The notes under the pieces were generated by a model, which saw only the letters and a list, made by a program, of their open reading frames with translations, searched no databases and was not told the DNA's origin. A stretch of 64,000 nt of DNA from Pimelobacter simplex (GTDB taxonomy: Bacteria > Actinomycetota > Actinomycetes > Propionibacteriales > Nocardioidaceae): contig JADCLI010000007.1 of the NCBI GenBank assembly GCA_016803235.1, positions 62,001-126,000 on the forward strand. The letters run 5' to 3'. The position numbers were made by a program, and so were the translations under genes. Each line of letters begins with the position of its first letter. The stretch's first letter is position 1. Positions 48,593 through 57,513 of the stretch are shown here, in pieces.

Positions 48593-50046
48593 CAGGCGCC
48601 GAGGCCGGCGGCGGCCGAGTCCATGGTGGTCCGGGCGAGCAGGCCCTTCTCCTTCTTGACCTTGTCGGCCATCAGGGCGAAGGCGAGCAGGTGGCCCTGG
48701 GCGTCGATGGCGATGCCGGCCAGCGAGGTGACGCCGGTCAGCGTGCCGGTCTTGGCGCGGACCCGACCGCGACCGGCCGCGGGGCCGAGGTCCATGCGGT
48801 CGGCCAGGGAGCCGGTGTAGCCGGCGACGGGGAGCCCGGCCAGCAGCGGGCGCAGCTGGGGGTGGCCGGCCGACGCCGCGAGGCGGAGCACGTCGACCAG
48901 GACGCCGGGGGCGAGCCGGTTGGCGCGGGAGAGCCCGCTGCCGTCGTACAGGACCGAGCCGCGCAGGTCGATGCCGTTGGCGGTGAGCACCCGGGCGACG
49001 GCCTGCTGGCCGCCCGTGAACGACCCGTCACCCGCGTCGGCGACGCCCGCGTGGCGCAGCAGCACCTCGGCGGCGGCGTTGTCGCTGACCTCGACCAGGC
49101 GCTGCACGATCTGCGCGACCGTCGGACTGGTCACGCGGCCGACCTCGGTCGCGCCGGCCGGGGCCGTGGTGCGGGTGGGGCTGCCGGTGACGGTGATGCC
49201 GCGGCGGCCCAGCGCCTGGGCGAACGCCGTGGTCGCCTCGAGCGCCGGATCGGCGACGGGACCCTGCCCCGGAAGCGACCGGCCCTCGTCGACCCACAGT
49301 GCGCTGATCGGGTTGACCTCCTCGGGGATGTAGTCCGGCTTCCAGCTGGGGTGCACCGCGGGACCGGTGAACAGCGTGTCGTCGAAGCCGACCTCGACGC
49401 TGGTCACGCCGGAGGCCTTCAGGTTGCGGGCGGTGCGCCGGGCGAGGGTGCGCACGTCGGCCCGCTCCGGGTCGTACGTCGCCGCATCGCTCGGTGCGCT
49501 CGGCTCGCGTGAAAGGAGCGGGTCGCCGCCGCCCACGAGGACCAGTCGGGGCGTCGTACTGCTGGCGTCGAGGACGGTGGTGGTCGCGAAGGTGCGCTCG
49601 GGCCCGAGCAGGAACAGCGCCGCGGCGGCGGTGACGAGCTTGGTGGTCGAGGCGGGGATCGCGACGGCGGCGCCCTCGGCCGCCTCGTAGGCGTAGCCGG
49701 TGCCCGCGAGTGGGCCGACCGCGGCGATGACGTGACGGCCCAGGTCGGGCGAGTCGAGCGGCGCGAGTGCCTGCCGGACCGCCTTCCGGTCCAGGGCGGC
49801 GGTGCCGTCCGCGACGGGCGCCAGCGCCTCCGGTACGACGACCGGCGGCACGTCGACCTCCGGCGGCGGCGCCACCGCGGCCGGGTCGGCCGGCGTGCCC
49901 GCGTCGGCGCGCAGCTCGTCCCACCACCGCTCCGCGGCCCCGGTCTGCCAGGCGGCTCCCGCGCCGCCCAGCAGCGCCACCACGAGCACCCCCGAGAGGA
50001 CGCGCCGGGCACGTCCGGTACCCGACTCGCGGTCCCTCTTCGCCAC
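48583..50046 (-). CDS. dacB: D-alanyl-D-alanine carboxypeptidase/endopeptidase (PBP4, peptidase S13)
   Basis: 487-residue membrane-anchored low-molecular-weight penicillin-binding protein trimming peptidoglycan. An N-terminal helix ([18 protein letters not shown]) anchors it; a Pro-rich linker follows. Active-site motifs are Ser-x-x-Lys in [13 protein letters not shown] (Ser133, Lys136), Ser-x-Asn in [11 protein letters not shown] and Lys-Thr-Gly in [15 protein letters not shown] 50046 was chosen because GGAGGAG lies just upstream and the start at 50151 would add unrelated sequence. Divergent from ppa, as Rv3627c is from Rv3628. Confidence 0.95.
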   Translation of the reverse strand: MAKRDRESGTGRARRVLSGVLVVALLGGAGAAWQTGAAERWWDELRADAGTPADPAAVAPPPEVDVPPVVVPEALAPVADGTAALDRKAVRQALAPLDSPDLGRHVIAAVGPLAGTGYAYEAAEGAAVAIPASTTKLVTAAAALFLLGPERTFATTTVLDASSTTPRLVLVGGGDPLLSREPSAPSDAATYDPERADVRTLARRTARNLKASGVTSVEVGFDDTLFTGPAVHPSWKPDYIPEEVNPISALWVDEGRSLPGQGPVADPALEATTAFAQALGRRGITVTGSPTRTTAPAGATEVGRVTSPTVAQIVQRLVEVSDNAAAEVLLRHAGVADAGDGSFTGGQQAVARVLTANGIDLRGSVLYDGSGLSRANRLAPGVLVDVLRLAASAGHPQLRPLLAGLPVAGYTGSLADRMDLGPAAGRGRVRAKTGTLTGVTSLAGIAIDAQGHLLAFALMADKVKKEKGLLARTTMDSAAAGLGACLC

Positions 50047-50090
50047 CGTCTCTCCTCCCGGACTGTGCTCCCCGACTGCGCGTTCCGGGA

Positions 50091-50107
50091 CATTGTGCGG
50101 GACAATG
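50091..50107. promoter_or_regulatory. Inverted repeat CATTGT-N5-ACAATG in the dacB/ppa intergenic region
   Basis: The 161-bp gap between the divergent dacB and ppa starts contains a 6-bp inverted repeat with a 5-bp spacer. Read rightwards it provides GACAAT and leftwards CACAAT, both possible -10 boxes, so it may be a pair of overlapping divergent promoters. Nothing else stands out in the gap. Confidence 0.35.
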
Positions 50108-50207
50108 CTGCGAACAACGGCGCCGGGCAGGTTCACAGCTCCCGCGAGCACGTCCGCGCCAGACCCGATCGTCAGCCCCGACCGGGCCGAGAGTGTGGAG
50201 GAAGACT

Positions 50208-50699
50208 GTGCTGGAGTTCGACGTCCTCGTGGAGATCCCCAAGGGGAGCCGCAACAAGTACGAGGTCGACCACGAGACCGGGCGCATGCGCCTCGATCGG
50301 TTCCTCTTCACCTCGACGATGTACCCCGCCGACTACGGCTACATCGAGGACACCCTCGGCCAGGACGGCGACCCGCTCGACGCGCTGGTCCTGCTCCAGG
50401 AGCCGACCTTCCCGGGCTGCCTGATCAAGTGCCGCGCGATCGGCATGTTCCGGATGACCGACGAGGCCGGCGGCGACGACAAGGTCCTCTGCGTCCCCGC
50501 GGGCGACCCGCGCATGGAGCACCTGCGCGACATCAACCACGTGCCGAACTTCGACCGGCTCGAGATCCAGCACTTCTTCGAGGTCTACAAGGACCTCGAG
50601 CCCGGCAAGTCCGTCGAGGGCGCCGACTGGGTCGGCCGCACCGAGGCCGAGGCCGAGATCGCCGCGTCGTTCGAGCGGTTCAAGAGCTCGGCCCACTGA
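50208..50699 (+). CDS. ppa: Inorganic pyrophosphatase (family I)
   Basis: 163-residue cytosolic enzyme hydrolysing PPi. The family I signature [11 protein letters not shown] with its metal-binding aspartates is intact, as are [28 protein letters not shown] and [20 protein letters not shown]. Length is typical for bacterial enzymes. GTG 50208 follows GGAGGA. It is the last gene of the region syntenic with M. tuberculosis Rv3628. Its 3' end is followed by the second inverted-repeat element. Confidence 0.97.
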   Translation: MLEFDVLVEIPKGSRNKYEVDHETGRMRLDRFLFTSTMYPADYGYIEDTLGQDGDPLDALVLLQEPTFPGCLIKCRAIGMFRMTDEAGGDDKVLCVPAGDPRMEHLRDINHVPNFDRLEIQHFFEVYKDLEPGKSVEGADWVGRTEAEAEIAASFERFKSSAH

Positions 50700-50710
50700 G
50701 CCCGGGCGCC

Positions 50711-50793
50711 CTTGTAACTAAGTGTTACAGCGCGGTTCTCCACCACAGCAGCCACTTCAGCCCCAAACGGGTGGCGTAACACGTAGTTACAAG
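50711..50793. repeat. 83-bp inverted-repeat element (copy 2)
   Basis: Flanking arms CTTGTAACTAAGTGTTAC (50711-50728) and, inverted, CTTGTAACTACGTGTTAC (50776-50793). These are the same two arm variants as in the element at 3754-3962 but on opposite sides, so the element lies in the reverse orientation. The 47-bp interior does not share the inner repeats of copy 1. It lies between the convergent ppa and tetR genes, and the right arm supplies the TAA stop codon of tetR. Confidence 0.7.
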
Positions 50794-51356
50794 CGGGTCG
50801 GCGCCAGCAGCATCGACAGCCCTGCGGCGATCGCCGCGGGGCTGTCGTCGTGCTCGGGCGGCATCGTGACGTAGCTGAGCGCCAACCGGGCGAGGGTCCG
50901 CGCGAGCTCGCGCACGAGCGTCGGGTCGGTGCCCGGCCAGGCAGCGCTCGCCGCCGCCTCCAGCTGCTCGGCGACCCGGACGAGCAGCGGAGCGGCGTCG
51001 GTGGTGACGATGCGGACCAGGTCGTGGTGGGCGTCGCCGGCCCGGACGCGGTCGATCAGCGGGTCCTCGGCGGCGGTCTCGAGGAAGAGCCGCAGTCCCT
51101 CCTCCAAGCCGGTGCGCGGGTCGTCGGCGTGCTCGGCGAGGGTCGCGGCGATCAGCGCGCACAGGGCGTCGGCGAGGTGGACCGTGTACGCCTGAGCGAG
51201 GCCGTAGCGCGAGCCGAAGGCGTTGTAGAGCGTCTGCCGGCTCACCCCGGCGTCGCGGGCGACCGCCTCGAGGGTGACGTCGCCCCAGGGGCGTTCGAGG
51301 AGGAGGGCACGCAGGGCCGCGAAGATCGCGGTACGACGCTCCGCGACCGCGCTCAC
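50787..51356 (-). CDS. TetR family transcriptional regulator
   Basis: 189-residue regulator with HTH VTLEAVARDAGVSRQTLYNAFGSRYGL at the N-terminus and a helical ligand domain (LFLETAAEDPLIDRV, LVRELARTLARLALSYV). Its stop codon lies within the right arm of the inverted-repeat element. It overlaps the methyltransferase gene by 4 bp and is the last gene of acyl-CoA oxidase - methyltransferase - tetR. It probably responds to an acyl-CoA or lipid and regulates this operon; the operator is not evident. Confidence 0.9.
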   Translation of the reverse strand: MSAVAERRTAIFAALRALLLERPWGDVTLEAVARDAGVSRQTLYNAFGSRYGLAQAYTVHLADALCALIAATLAEHADDPRTGLEEGLRLFLETAAEDPLIDRVRAGDAHHDLVRIVTTDAAPLLVRVAEQLEAAASAAWPGTDPTLVRELARTLARLALSYVTMPPEHDDSPAAIAAGLSMLLAPTRL

Positions 51357-52048
51357 GCCCCGCTCCCCCCGCGCTTCACCCCGCGGAAGTAGGCGATCGC
51401 GCCGCTGCGCTCGAGGACGAGGTCGGCGATGCCCTCACGGGCGAACCAGACCTCGAGGTCGGCGCTGCTGCAGCCGGGGCCGAGCAGGCCGGCGACGCGG
51501 CCGACCCGGCGCAGCGGCTCGAACCGGAGCCCGGTGTCGTTGAGCAGCGCGCTGCCCGTCAGCACGCCGCCGGGGCGCAGCACGCGCGCCATCTCGACCA
51601 CGGCCCGCTCTGGGTCGGGGAAGCAGTGCAGCCCGGTGAAGGTGACGACGAGGTCGAAGCCCGCGTCGTCGAACGGGAGGTCACCGACGTCGGCGATCCG
51701 CGGCACGACCTGGTCGGCGACCCCGCGCCGCTCGGCCGCGCGCATCGTGCGGTCCAGCATGGTCTGCGCGATGTCGCCGGCGACGTACTCCACCCCCTGG
51801 CCCGGCCGCAGGCCACGCAGCGCCACGCCACCGCCGCACGGGATGTCCAGGATCCGGCTGCCGGCGGGCTGCCGGCCGATCTCGTCGGCGGCCCGGTAGA
51901 GCCGGCGCAGGTCGCTGTTGACGCCGACCCGCCAGACCGCGCCGCCGGCGGTCGGGTGCTCGACGGTCCAGTCGTAGAACGACGCCCACAGCGGGTCGTC
52001 CGACCATCCGCCCAACCCGGGGAGGTGGGACAGCGTCGACCGGATCAT
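51353..52048 (-). CDS. Class I SAM-dependent methyltransferase (UbiE/phospholipid type)
   Basis: 231-residue enzyme. Motif I is unusual but recognisable (ILDIPCGGGVALRGL, with Pro in place of Gly), followed by YVAGDIAQTML, DLPFDDAGFDLVVTFTGLHCFPD and RVLRPGGVLTGSAL. The N-terminus FYDWTVEHPTAGGAVWRVG resembles methyltransferases acting on lipids or quinones. It overlaps the acyl-CoA oxidase and tetR genes by 4 bp each, so it belongs to a lipid-related three-gene operon. The substrate is unknown. Confidence 0.88.
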   Translation of the reverse strand: MIRSTLSHLPGLGGWSDDPLWASFYDWTVEHPTAGGAVWRVGVNSDLRRLYRAADEIGRQPAGSRILDIPCGGGVALRGLRPGQGVEYVAGDIAQTMLDRTMRAAERRGVADQVVPRIADVGDLPFDDAGFDLVVTFTGLHCFPDPERAVVEMARVLRPGGVLTGSALLNDTGLRFEPLRRVGRVAGLLGPGCSSADLEVWFAREGIADLVLERSGAIAYFRGVKRGGSGA

Positions 52049-54021
52049 GGCCTTCCTCCGATGAGGGCCGGCGCCCGCAGGAGGGCCTCCGGTACGGCGA
52101 ACGCGTCGACCAGCTCGCGCGCGACCGGGCGCACGCGACGGCACAGGTCCGCGACCTCGCGGGTGATCGCCTTCGAGCGCTGGATGGTGAGCCGGCCGTG
52201 CTCGATGAACCAGGCCCGGTCGGCCTCGATCCCGGACAGCGCGTGCAGGTCGCAGAGCAGGTTGAGGACGAGCCGCAGGTCGCCGTACTCCTCGGGCACG
52301 GACGCGACCTTCGCGACGAAGGCCTCCAGCACCAGCCGCTCGACGTGCGCGCGGGCCGCGGCGATGACGTGGTCCTGCACGCGGGAGAAGACCTCGCCGG
52401 GGTTCAGCCCCGCGTCGACGCCACGCTTGAGCCGCCGGGCGACCCCGCCGATCAGGTGCTCCTCGCGGAAGCGGTACATCGCCAGGTGGTAGTTGGGGTC
52501 GCGCAGCCCGCTGTCGGTGTGCCAGTCGTCGCTGCCCCCGGGCAAGGCGTCGCGGATCTGCTCGAAGAGCCGGTGCACGCGGGTGCGCTCGAGGACGGTC
52601 TCGACGGCCAGGCCGGCCACGAAGCGGACCATGCCGAGCTGGTCGAGGTCGGAGAAGTCGCTGGCGTAGTCGGTCAGCAGGCCCTTGCCGACCAGCTGCA
52701 GCAGCACGTGGTTGTCGCCCTCGAAGGTGGTGAAGACGTCGGTGTCGGCCTTGAGGGCGGCGAACCGGTTGACCGCGAGGTAGCCCGCGCCGCCGCAGGC
52801 CTCGCGGCACTCCTGGATGGTGTCGGTCGCGTGCCAGGTCGCCAGCGCCTTCGTGCCGGCCGCGCGGGACTCCAGCAGCCTGCGGGTCTCCTCGTCGTCG
52901 CGGATGCCGGAGAACACGTCGTGCAGCTCCCCGGCGAGCACCTCCTGCGCGAAGTGCAGTGCATAGGTCCGCGCCAGCCGCGGGAACAGCCGCCGCTGGT
53001 GCAGGCCGTAGTCGAGCAGCAGCTGCTCGGCGCCGGCCTCGTTGCCGGTCTCGAACTGGCGCCGCTGCAGGCCGTAGCGGACCGCGATCGTCAGCGCCGA
53101 CTTCGACGCGCTGACCCCGGCCGCACCGACCGAGACCCGGCCCTGGACCAGCGTGCCCAGCATCGTGAAGAACCGCCGGCCCGGGCTCTCGATCTCGCTG
53201 ACGTAGGTCCCGTCCTCGGTGACGTCGGCGAACCGGTTGAGCAGCGCCTCGCGCGGCACCCGCACGCCGTCGAACCAGATCCGTCCGTTGTCGACGCCGT
53301 TGAGGCCCATCTTGGCGCCGTCGTCCTCGATCCGGACGCCGGGCAGGGGCGCGCCGTCCTCGTCGCGCAGCGGTACGACGAGCGCGTGCACGCCGTGCCC
53401 CTCGCCGGCCACCTCCAGCTGGGCGAACACCACCGCCACCCGCGCGTGCCGTGCCGCGTTGCCGATGTAGTCCTTGCCGGCCTCCTCGCTCGTGGTCGTG
53501 ACCACGAACTCGGACGTCGTGGGGTCGTAGGCCGCGACCGTGCCCAGCGCCTGCACGTTGCTGCCGTGTCCGGTCTCGGTCATCGCGAAGCAGCCGAGCA
53601 GCCGGCCGCTGACGACGTCGGCGAGGTACGCGTCGTGGTGGCGCTGGGTGCCGAGCTGCAGGATCGCGCCGCCGAAGAGGCCGAACTGCACCCCGACCTT
53701 CACGAGCACCGACAGGTCGCCGTACGCCAGGGACTCGAACGCGGCGATCGAGGCGCCGATGTCGCCGCCCCCGCCGTACTCCTTCGGGAAGCCCATCCCC
53801 GCGGCGCCCGTCCCCGCGATCTCCAGCACCACGTCCTTGACGCGCTCGCGGAACTCCTCGCGGGGCATCGTCTCGGCGTCCTCCAGCACGCAGGCGTACG
53901 TCGGCAGCAGCTCGCGCACCGTGCGGCGCACGTCGGCGTACCTCCCGTCGAGCAGCGCGGTCAGCGCCGGGACGTCGACGGTCAGCTCCGGCGGCGCGGT
54001 GGCAGTGGTCTCCTCGGCCAT
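52045..54021 (-). CDS. Acyl-CoA oxidase/dehydrogenase-like flavoprotein
   Basis: 658-residue FAD enzyme of the acyl-CoA dehydrogenase superfamily; its length fits the acyl-CoA oxidase (ACOX) branch, not the roughly 380-residue dehydrogenases. Motifs: GFPKEYGGGGDIG, CFAMTETGHGSNVQAL (FAD/substrate-binding), GLNGVDNGRIWFDGVRVPR, CREACGGAGYL and FTTFEGDNHVLLQLVGKGLL, with the catalytic-base Glu expected in the last. It oxidises acyl-CoA to enoyl-CoA in fatty-acid or sterol side-chain breakdown. ATG 54021 has TAGGTT with a 6-nt spacer upstream, indicating a leaderless mRNA for the operon with the methyltransferase and TetR. Confidence 0.92.
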   Translation of the reverse strand: MAEETTATAPPELTVDVPALTALLDGRYADVRRTVRELLPTYACVLEDAETMPREEFRERVKDVVLEIAGTGAAGMGFPKEYGGGGDIGASIAAFESLAYGDLSVLVKVGVQFGLFGGAILQLGTQRHHDAYLADVVSGRLLGCFAMTETGHGSNVQALGTVAAYDPTTSEFVVTTTSEEAGKDYIGNAARHARVAVVFAQLEVAGEGHGVHALVVPLRDEDGAPLPGVRIEDDGAKMGLNGVDNGRIWFDGVRVPREALLNRFADVTEDGTYVSEIESPGRRFFTMLGTLVQGRVSVGAAGVSASKSALTIAVRYGLQRRQFETGNEAGAEQLLLDYGLHQRRLFPRLARTYALHFAQEVLAGELHDVFSGIRDDEETRRLLESRAAGTKALATWHATDTIQECREACGGAGYLAVNRFAALKADTDVFTTFEGDNHVLLQLVGKGLLTDYASDFSDLDQLGMVRFVAGLAVETVLERTRVHRLFEQIRDALPGGSDDWHTDSGLRDPNYHLAMYRFREEHLIGGVARRLKRGVDAGLNPGEVFSRVQDHVIAAARAHVERLVLEAFVAKVASVPEEYGDLRLVLNLLCDLHALSGIEADRAWFIEHGRLTIQRSKAITREVADLCRRVRPVARELVDAFAVPEALLRAPALIGGRP

Positions 54022-54045
54022 GGGGCGAACCTAGGGCATGCGCGG

Positions 54046-55275
54046 TCAGGGCCGCGCGAAGAAGTCCGGCGAGCGCCAGTAGTCGATCGACTCCAGGCTG
54101 ACCGGGCGACCGGTGCGCGGGGCGTGGAGGACCTGACCGTCGCCGGCGTAGAGCGCGACGTGGAAGATCGCACCCGGGCCGCCGTCGGACCAGAACACGA
54201 GGTCGCCGGGCCGGAGCTGGGCGCGGGCGATCGGGGTGGACTGCTCGTACTGGGCGACCGAGTAGTGCGGCAGGGCCTTCCCGCCGGCCGCCCATGCCCT
54301 CGCGACCAGGCCCGAGCAGTCCCAGGCGTCCGGCCCCGCGGCGCCCCACCGGTAGGGCTCGCCGAGCTGGGCGCGGGCGAAGGCGAGGGCGGCCTGGGCG
54401 CCGTCGGCGGGCGCGGCCGGGGTCGGGTCGGCCGCGGGGGGCGGCGGCGCGGGCTTCCCGGCGTCCTCGGCCTCGTTCGCCGCCTTGGCCTCGGCGCCCG
54501 CCTTCGCGGCGGCCTCGGCGTCGACCGCGGCCTGGTGTTCCCGGGCGACGGCGACACTGACGCCCTGGAGCCGGGCGAGCCGCTTCACCAGCCGGGTACG
54601 TCGGCCCTCGACCCGCGCGCTGAGCGTCTCCGCCTCCGCGACCGCTGCCCGGGCCCGGTCCCGCGCGGTGCGAGCGTCGGCGAGCGTCCGCTCCGCCTCG
54701 GCCGACGCGGCACTGGCGGCATCGGCCGCCGCGGTGGCGGCATCGGCCGCCGCGAGGTAGTCGTCGCGCCGCTGGTCGAACAGCGCCTGGACGTGCTCGC
54801 TCGCGGAGCTCTGCTCGAGGAGGGCGTCGACGCCGTCGGCGTCGACGACCGCCTCGACGAGGGACAGCTCGAGACCCATGCCCTGGGCGGTGATGACGGC
54901 GTCGCGGAAGGCGTCCTCGTGCGTCGCCAGCACCTGGTCGGCGAGGTCGGACTCGGCGCTCGCCTGCCGGGCGGCGGCCCGGGCGTTGCCCGCGGCCCAC
55001 CGGGCCCCGTTCCAGGCCTCGGTCGCCTTCGCGGCTCGGACCGTGGCGGCGTCGAGCGTGGCGGCGGCGCCGGCCAGCCGCTGCTGGATCGCCGCGACCT
55101 CACCCTCGGCGACGCCGACCCGGTCCCGGGCGGCCCGCACGTCCGCGGCGCTCGGTGCCCCCGCACCGCCCGGGACCGCCGGGTCGGCCGGCGGGTCCGC
55201 CTGCGCTGCGGGGATGCAGACCACCGCCGTCAGGACGAGGGCGGCCAGGCCGGTACCGAGGCTGGGAGAACGCAC
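54046..55275 (-). CDS. Secreted NlpC/P60 peptidoglycan hydrolase (RipA-like)
   Basis: 409-residue exported cell-wall endopeptidase. A signal peptide (LGTGLAALVLTAVVCIPAAQA) leads to a long Ala/Glu/Arg coiled coil (about 40-235), a Pro/Ala linker and an NlpC/P60 domain at the C-terminus. The catalytic Cys is in WDCSGLVARAW (near 320), the His in IFHVALYAGDG and a third polar residue in VLHAPRTGRPV. Start: GTG 55275 was preferred to GTG 55284 because TACCGT (plus 55283-55288) ends 7 nt before it, which predicts a leaderless mRNA and leaves the signal peptide intact. It probably cleaves peptidoglycan stem peptides during division or growth. Confidence 0.92.
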   Translation of the reverse strand: MRSPSLGTGLAALVLTAVVCIPAAQADPPADPAVPGGAGAPSAADVRAARDRVGVAEGEVAAIQQRLAGAAATLDAATVRAAKATEAWNGARWAAGNARAAARQASAESDLADQVLATHEDAFRDAVITAQGMGLELSLVEAVVDADGVDALLEQSSASEHVQALFDQRRDDYLAAADAATAAADAASAASAEAERTLADARTARDRARAAVAEAETLSARVEGRRTRLVKRLARLQGVSVAVAREHQAAVDAEAAAKAGAEAKAANEAEDAGKPAPPPPAADPTPAAPADGAQAALAFARAQLGEPYRWGAAGPDAWDCSGLVARAWAAGGKALPHYSVAQYEQSTPIARAQLRPGDLVFWSDGGPGAIFHVALYAGDGQVLHAPRTGRPVSLESIDYWRSPDFFARP

Positions 55276-55400
55276 TCGCGCCACGGTAGTGCGCTTTCGT
55301 CACACAGGAAACAAAAACCTCAAAAATCTCACACCCCACCGGCGTGTCGTGTTGACGAACTACACCGGTGTCATTCGGTCCGGGCGGTCCGCCGGCGCCC
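55276..55400. promoter_or_regulatory. AT-rich promoter region of the NlpC/P60 gene
   Basis: 125-bp gap containing an A/T-rich stretch (CACAGGAAACAAAAACCTCA, then AAAATCTCACA) that contrasts with the surroundings, and the TACCGT -10 box at 55283-55288. A CACCGG/CCGGTG inverted repeat lies nearer the PAP2-like gene end. I looked for a c-di-AMP (ydaO-type) riboswitch, known upstream of such genes in other actinobacteria, and did not find its conserved core. Confidence 0.35.
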
Positions 55401-56486
55401 TCAGTCGACCTCGATCGGCACCTTGGAGGTGGTGGTGGTCGGGTGCGAGTGCAGTCGTCTGTCGAACTTCTGCCCGCTGGCGATTCCGCCGACGTAGAAG
55501 GACACGATCGCGATCGCGATGCCGGCGATGTCGTCGGCGACGTAGTGCCAGCCGAAGTACAGCGTGGCGACCACGGTCAGCGCGAAGTTCACCCAGAAGA
55601 TCCACTTGAGGACCTTCGAGCGCAGCGTGTACTGGACCATGAGCGCGAAGAGCAGGGTGATCGCGCAGTGCAGGCTGGCGAACCCGGCGATGGAGTTGAC
55701 CGACTCCGTGGCGCCGCCGTACAGCACGTTCCCGCGGGCCCGCACGATCGAGTTCATCAGGTCGGTCGTCCCGGTGTGCGCGAGACCGCCGGCGCCGTAG
55801 TACTCGGAGGTGTAGGCGATGCCCGGGCCCAGCGTCGGCAGCAGGTAGTAGGACAGCGTGCCGAGGGACCACGCCAGGCACTGCGAGGTCACGAACCAGT
55901 AGCCGAAGGACATGTTGCGCGACCACACCAGCCAGGCCGTGAGCGCGAGCGGCACCAACGGCAGGAAGGTCAGGTAGATCGGCGACAGGACGTACGCCGT
56001 CAGCTGGGTGCCGAAGACCGCGTGCAGCACGTCGCTCGGGTCGTGGCCGAAGAACATGACCCGGTCCAGGATGTGCAGCTCGCGGTCGTAGGACAGCGCC
56101 CGGACCTCGCCCGGGGCGGCGTTCGGGTCGGAGCGCACGAACGGCAGGAACGACTTGAGGTTCCGGTAGCTGACGTAGGTCAGGTAGAAGCTGATGACAC
56201 CGATCGAGACCAGCGTCGCGCGCTCTTTGGACCAGTGCGTGCGCAGGCGCTCCTTGACCACCGGCACCACGCGGCTGGGCCGGCCGTGGGCCTTCCACAG
56301 CGCCAGCGGCAGCAGGTCGAGGAGGAGGGCACCGAGCAGCAGGAGCGGGAGCCGGATGTACGACGGGCCGAGGAAGCTGCCCTCCGGGTCGAGGAGGCGG
56401 CGATCGAGCTTCCACGCGGTGAAGGCCGCGAGGCCCAGCATGAGCGCGGCCGTGCCGATGAGGAGGGTGTAGGCGCGGCGGTACAC
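55401..56486 (-). CDS. PAP2-superfamily integral membrane enzyme (IPC synthase-like)
   Basis: 361-residue polytopic membrane protein with about six to eight hydrophobic helices. The phosphatase signature is at the C-terminal side: SIAGFASLHCAI (Ser-Leu-His of motif C2) and YFGWHYVADDIAGI (His and Asp of motif C3), typical of the lipid phosphatase/phosphotransferase PAP2 superfamily, aureobasidin-resistance type. It probably handles a phosphorylated lipid head group on the outer membrane face. GTG 56486 was chosen because TAGGAT (plus 56494-56499) ends 7 nt upstream; that TAG is also the stop codon of the ABC ATPase gene. Confidence 0.85.
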   Translation of the reverse strand: MYRRAYTLLIGTAALMLGLAAFTAWKLDRRLLDPEGSFLGPSYIRLPLLLLGALLLDLLPLALWKAHGRPSRVVPVVKERLRTHWSKERATLVSIGVISFYLTYVSYRNLKSFLPFVRSDPNAAPGEVRALSYDRELHILDRVMFFGHDPSDVLHAVFGTQLTAYVLSPIYLTFLPLVPLALTAWLVWSRNMSFGYWFVTSQCLAWSLGTLSYYLLPTLGPGIAYTSEYYGAGGLAHTGTTDLMNSIVRARGNVLYGGATESVNSIAGFASLHCAITLLFALMVQYTLRSKVLKWIFWVNFALTVVATLYFGWHYVADDIAGIAIAIVSFYVGGIASGQKFDRRLHSHPTTTTSKVPIEVD

Positions 56487-56493
56487 CCGAGGG

Positions 56494-56499
56494 ATCCTA
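56494..56499 (-). promoter_or_regulatory. Stop-codon-embedded -10 box for the PAP2-like gene
   Basis: TAGGAT begins with the TAG stop codon of the thiamine ABC ATPase gene and ends 7 nt before the GTG at 56486. It predicts an independent leaderless promoter directly behind the riboswitch-controlled operon. Confidence 0.5.
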
Positions 56500-57513
56500 C
56501 GGTGCACTCCCAGCGGGCTCGGTCGCAGTGTCGGGCAGGAACGCGACGGCGTGCTCTGCGACACGTACGCCGACGCGCTGGCCCGGCTCCGCGATCCAAC
56601 CGGGCACGCCGACGGCGTCCAGGTCGCCGACGCCGTCGACGGCGACCACGAGCCGGCTGGCGTCCGGGGTCGGGCGGAAGGTGCGGACGGTGCCGGGAAG
56701 CCCGTCGGTGGGGTCCGGGCCGACGAGCAGCGCGGAGGGGCGCAGGGCCACCGGACCCGTGGACCGTCCCAGCAGGACGCTCGCCACCCGGGGGTCGAGC
56801 ACCCGCGAGCAGCCGAGGAAGAGTGCGGTGTCGGCGTCGGCAGGATGCGCCCAGACGGCACCGGTGGCGCCCTCCTGGACGATCCGTCCGGCCCGCATCA
56901 CGGCCAGCCGGTCGGCGATCGCGAAGGCCTCGTCCTGGTCGTGCGTGACGAGCAGGGCCGTCGTACCCGACTCGGTGAGGATGCGCCTCAGGTCGGCGGC
57001 GAGCCGACCGCGCAGGCCGGCGTCGAGCGCGCTCAGGGGCTCGTCGAGCAGCAGCAGCCGGGGCCGGGCGGCCAGGGACCGGGCCAGGGCGACCCGCTGC
57101 CGCTCGCCGCCGGACAGGGTGCGGGGCAGCCGGTCGGCGTACCCGCGCAGTCCGACGAGCCCGAGCAGGTCGTCGACCTCGGCGCGGACGGTCGCGCGGG
57201 AGGCGCCCTGCAGGCGGCGGGCGTAGCCGACGTTGCGAGCGACGGTGAGGTGGTCGAAGAGCTGGCCGTCCTGGAACATCAGCGCGAACCCGCGCCGGTG
57301 CGTGGGCACGCCGGCGAGGTCGGCGCCGTCCCAGGCGATCCGGCCGGCGGACAGCGGCTCGAGGCCGGCGACCGCGCGCAGCAGCGTGGACTTCCCGCAG
57401 CCGGACGGTCCGAGGACCCCGAGCACGTGACCGTCCTCGACGCTCAGGTCGACGGCGTCGACCGCCACGGCCCCGTCGAAGGCGACGCTCACTCCTTGCA
57501 GCTCCAGGCTCAC
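56497..57513 (-). CDS. Thiamine ABC transporter ATP-binding protein
   Basis: 338-residue ATPase. Walker A GPSGCGKST, MFQDGQLFDHL (Q-loop), signature LSGGERQRVALARSLAARP and Walker B LLLLDEPLSALDAGLR with THDQDEAFAIADRL all are present. A C-terminal TOBE-like regulatory domain of about 110 residues follows, as in the iron/thiamine-type importers (FbpC/ThiQ class). GTG 57513 overlaps the permease stop (GTGA). It is the third gene of the operon behind the TPP riboswitch, so thiamine or a precursor is the expected substrate. Confidence 0.93.
   Translation of the reverse strand: MSLELQGVSVAFDGAVAVDAVDLSVEDGHVLGVLGPSGCGKSTLLRAVAGLEPLSAGRIAWDGADLAGVPTHRRGFALMFQDGQLFDHLTVARNVGYARRLQGASRATVRAEVDDLLGLVGLRGYADRLPRTLSGGERQRVALARSLAARPRLLLLDEPLSALDAGLRGRLAADLRRILTESGTTALLVTHDQDEAFAIADRLAVMRAGRIVQEGATGAVWAHPADADTALFLGCSRVLDPRVASVLLGRSTGPVALRPSALLVGPDPTDGLPGTVRTFRPTPDASRLVVAVDGVGDLDAVGVPGWIAEPGQRVGVRVAEHAVAFLPDTATEPAGSAP

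Noticed and set aside
55276..55400. c-di-AMP (ydaO-type) riboswitch upstream of the NlpC/P60 gene
   Set aside because: The gap is short, predicted transcription starts at the start codon, and the conserved riboswitch core is not seen.
52198..55497. 1099-codon plus-strand frame over acyl-CoA oxidase and NlpC/P60 genes
   Set aside because: Antisense shadow; the minus-strand genes have intact catalytic motifs and promoters.
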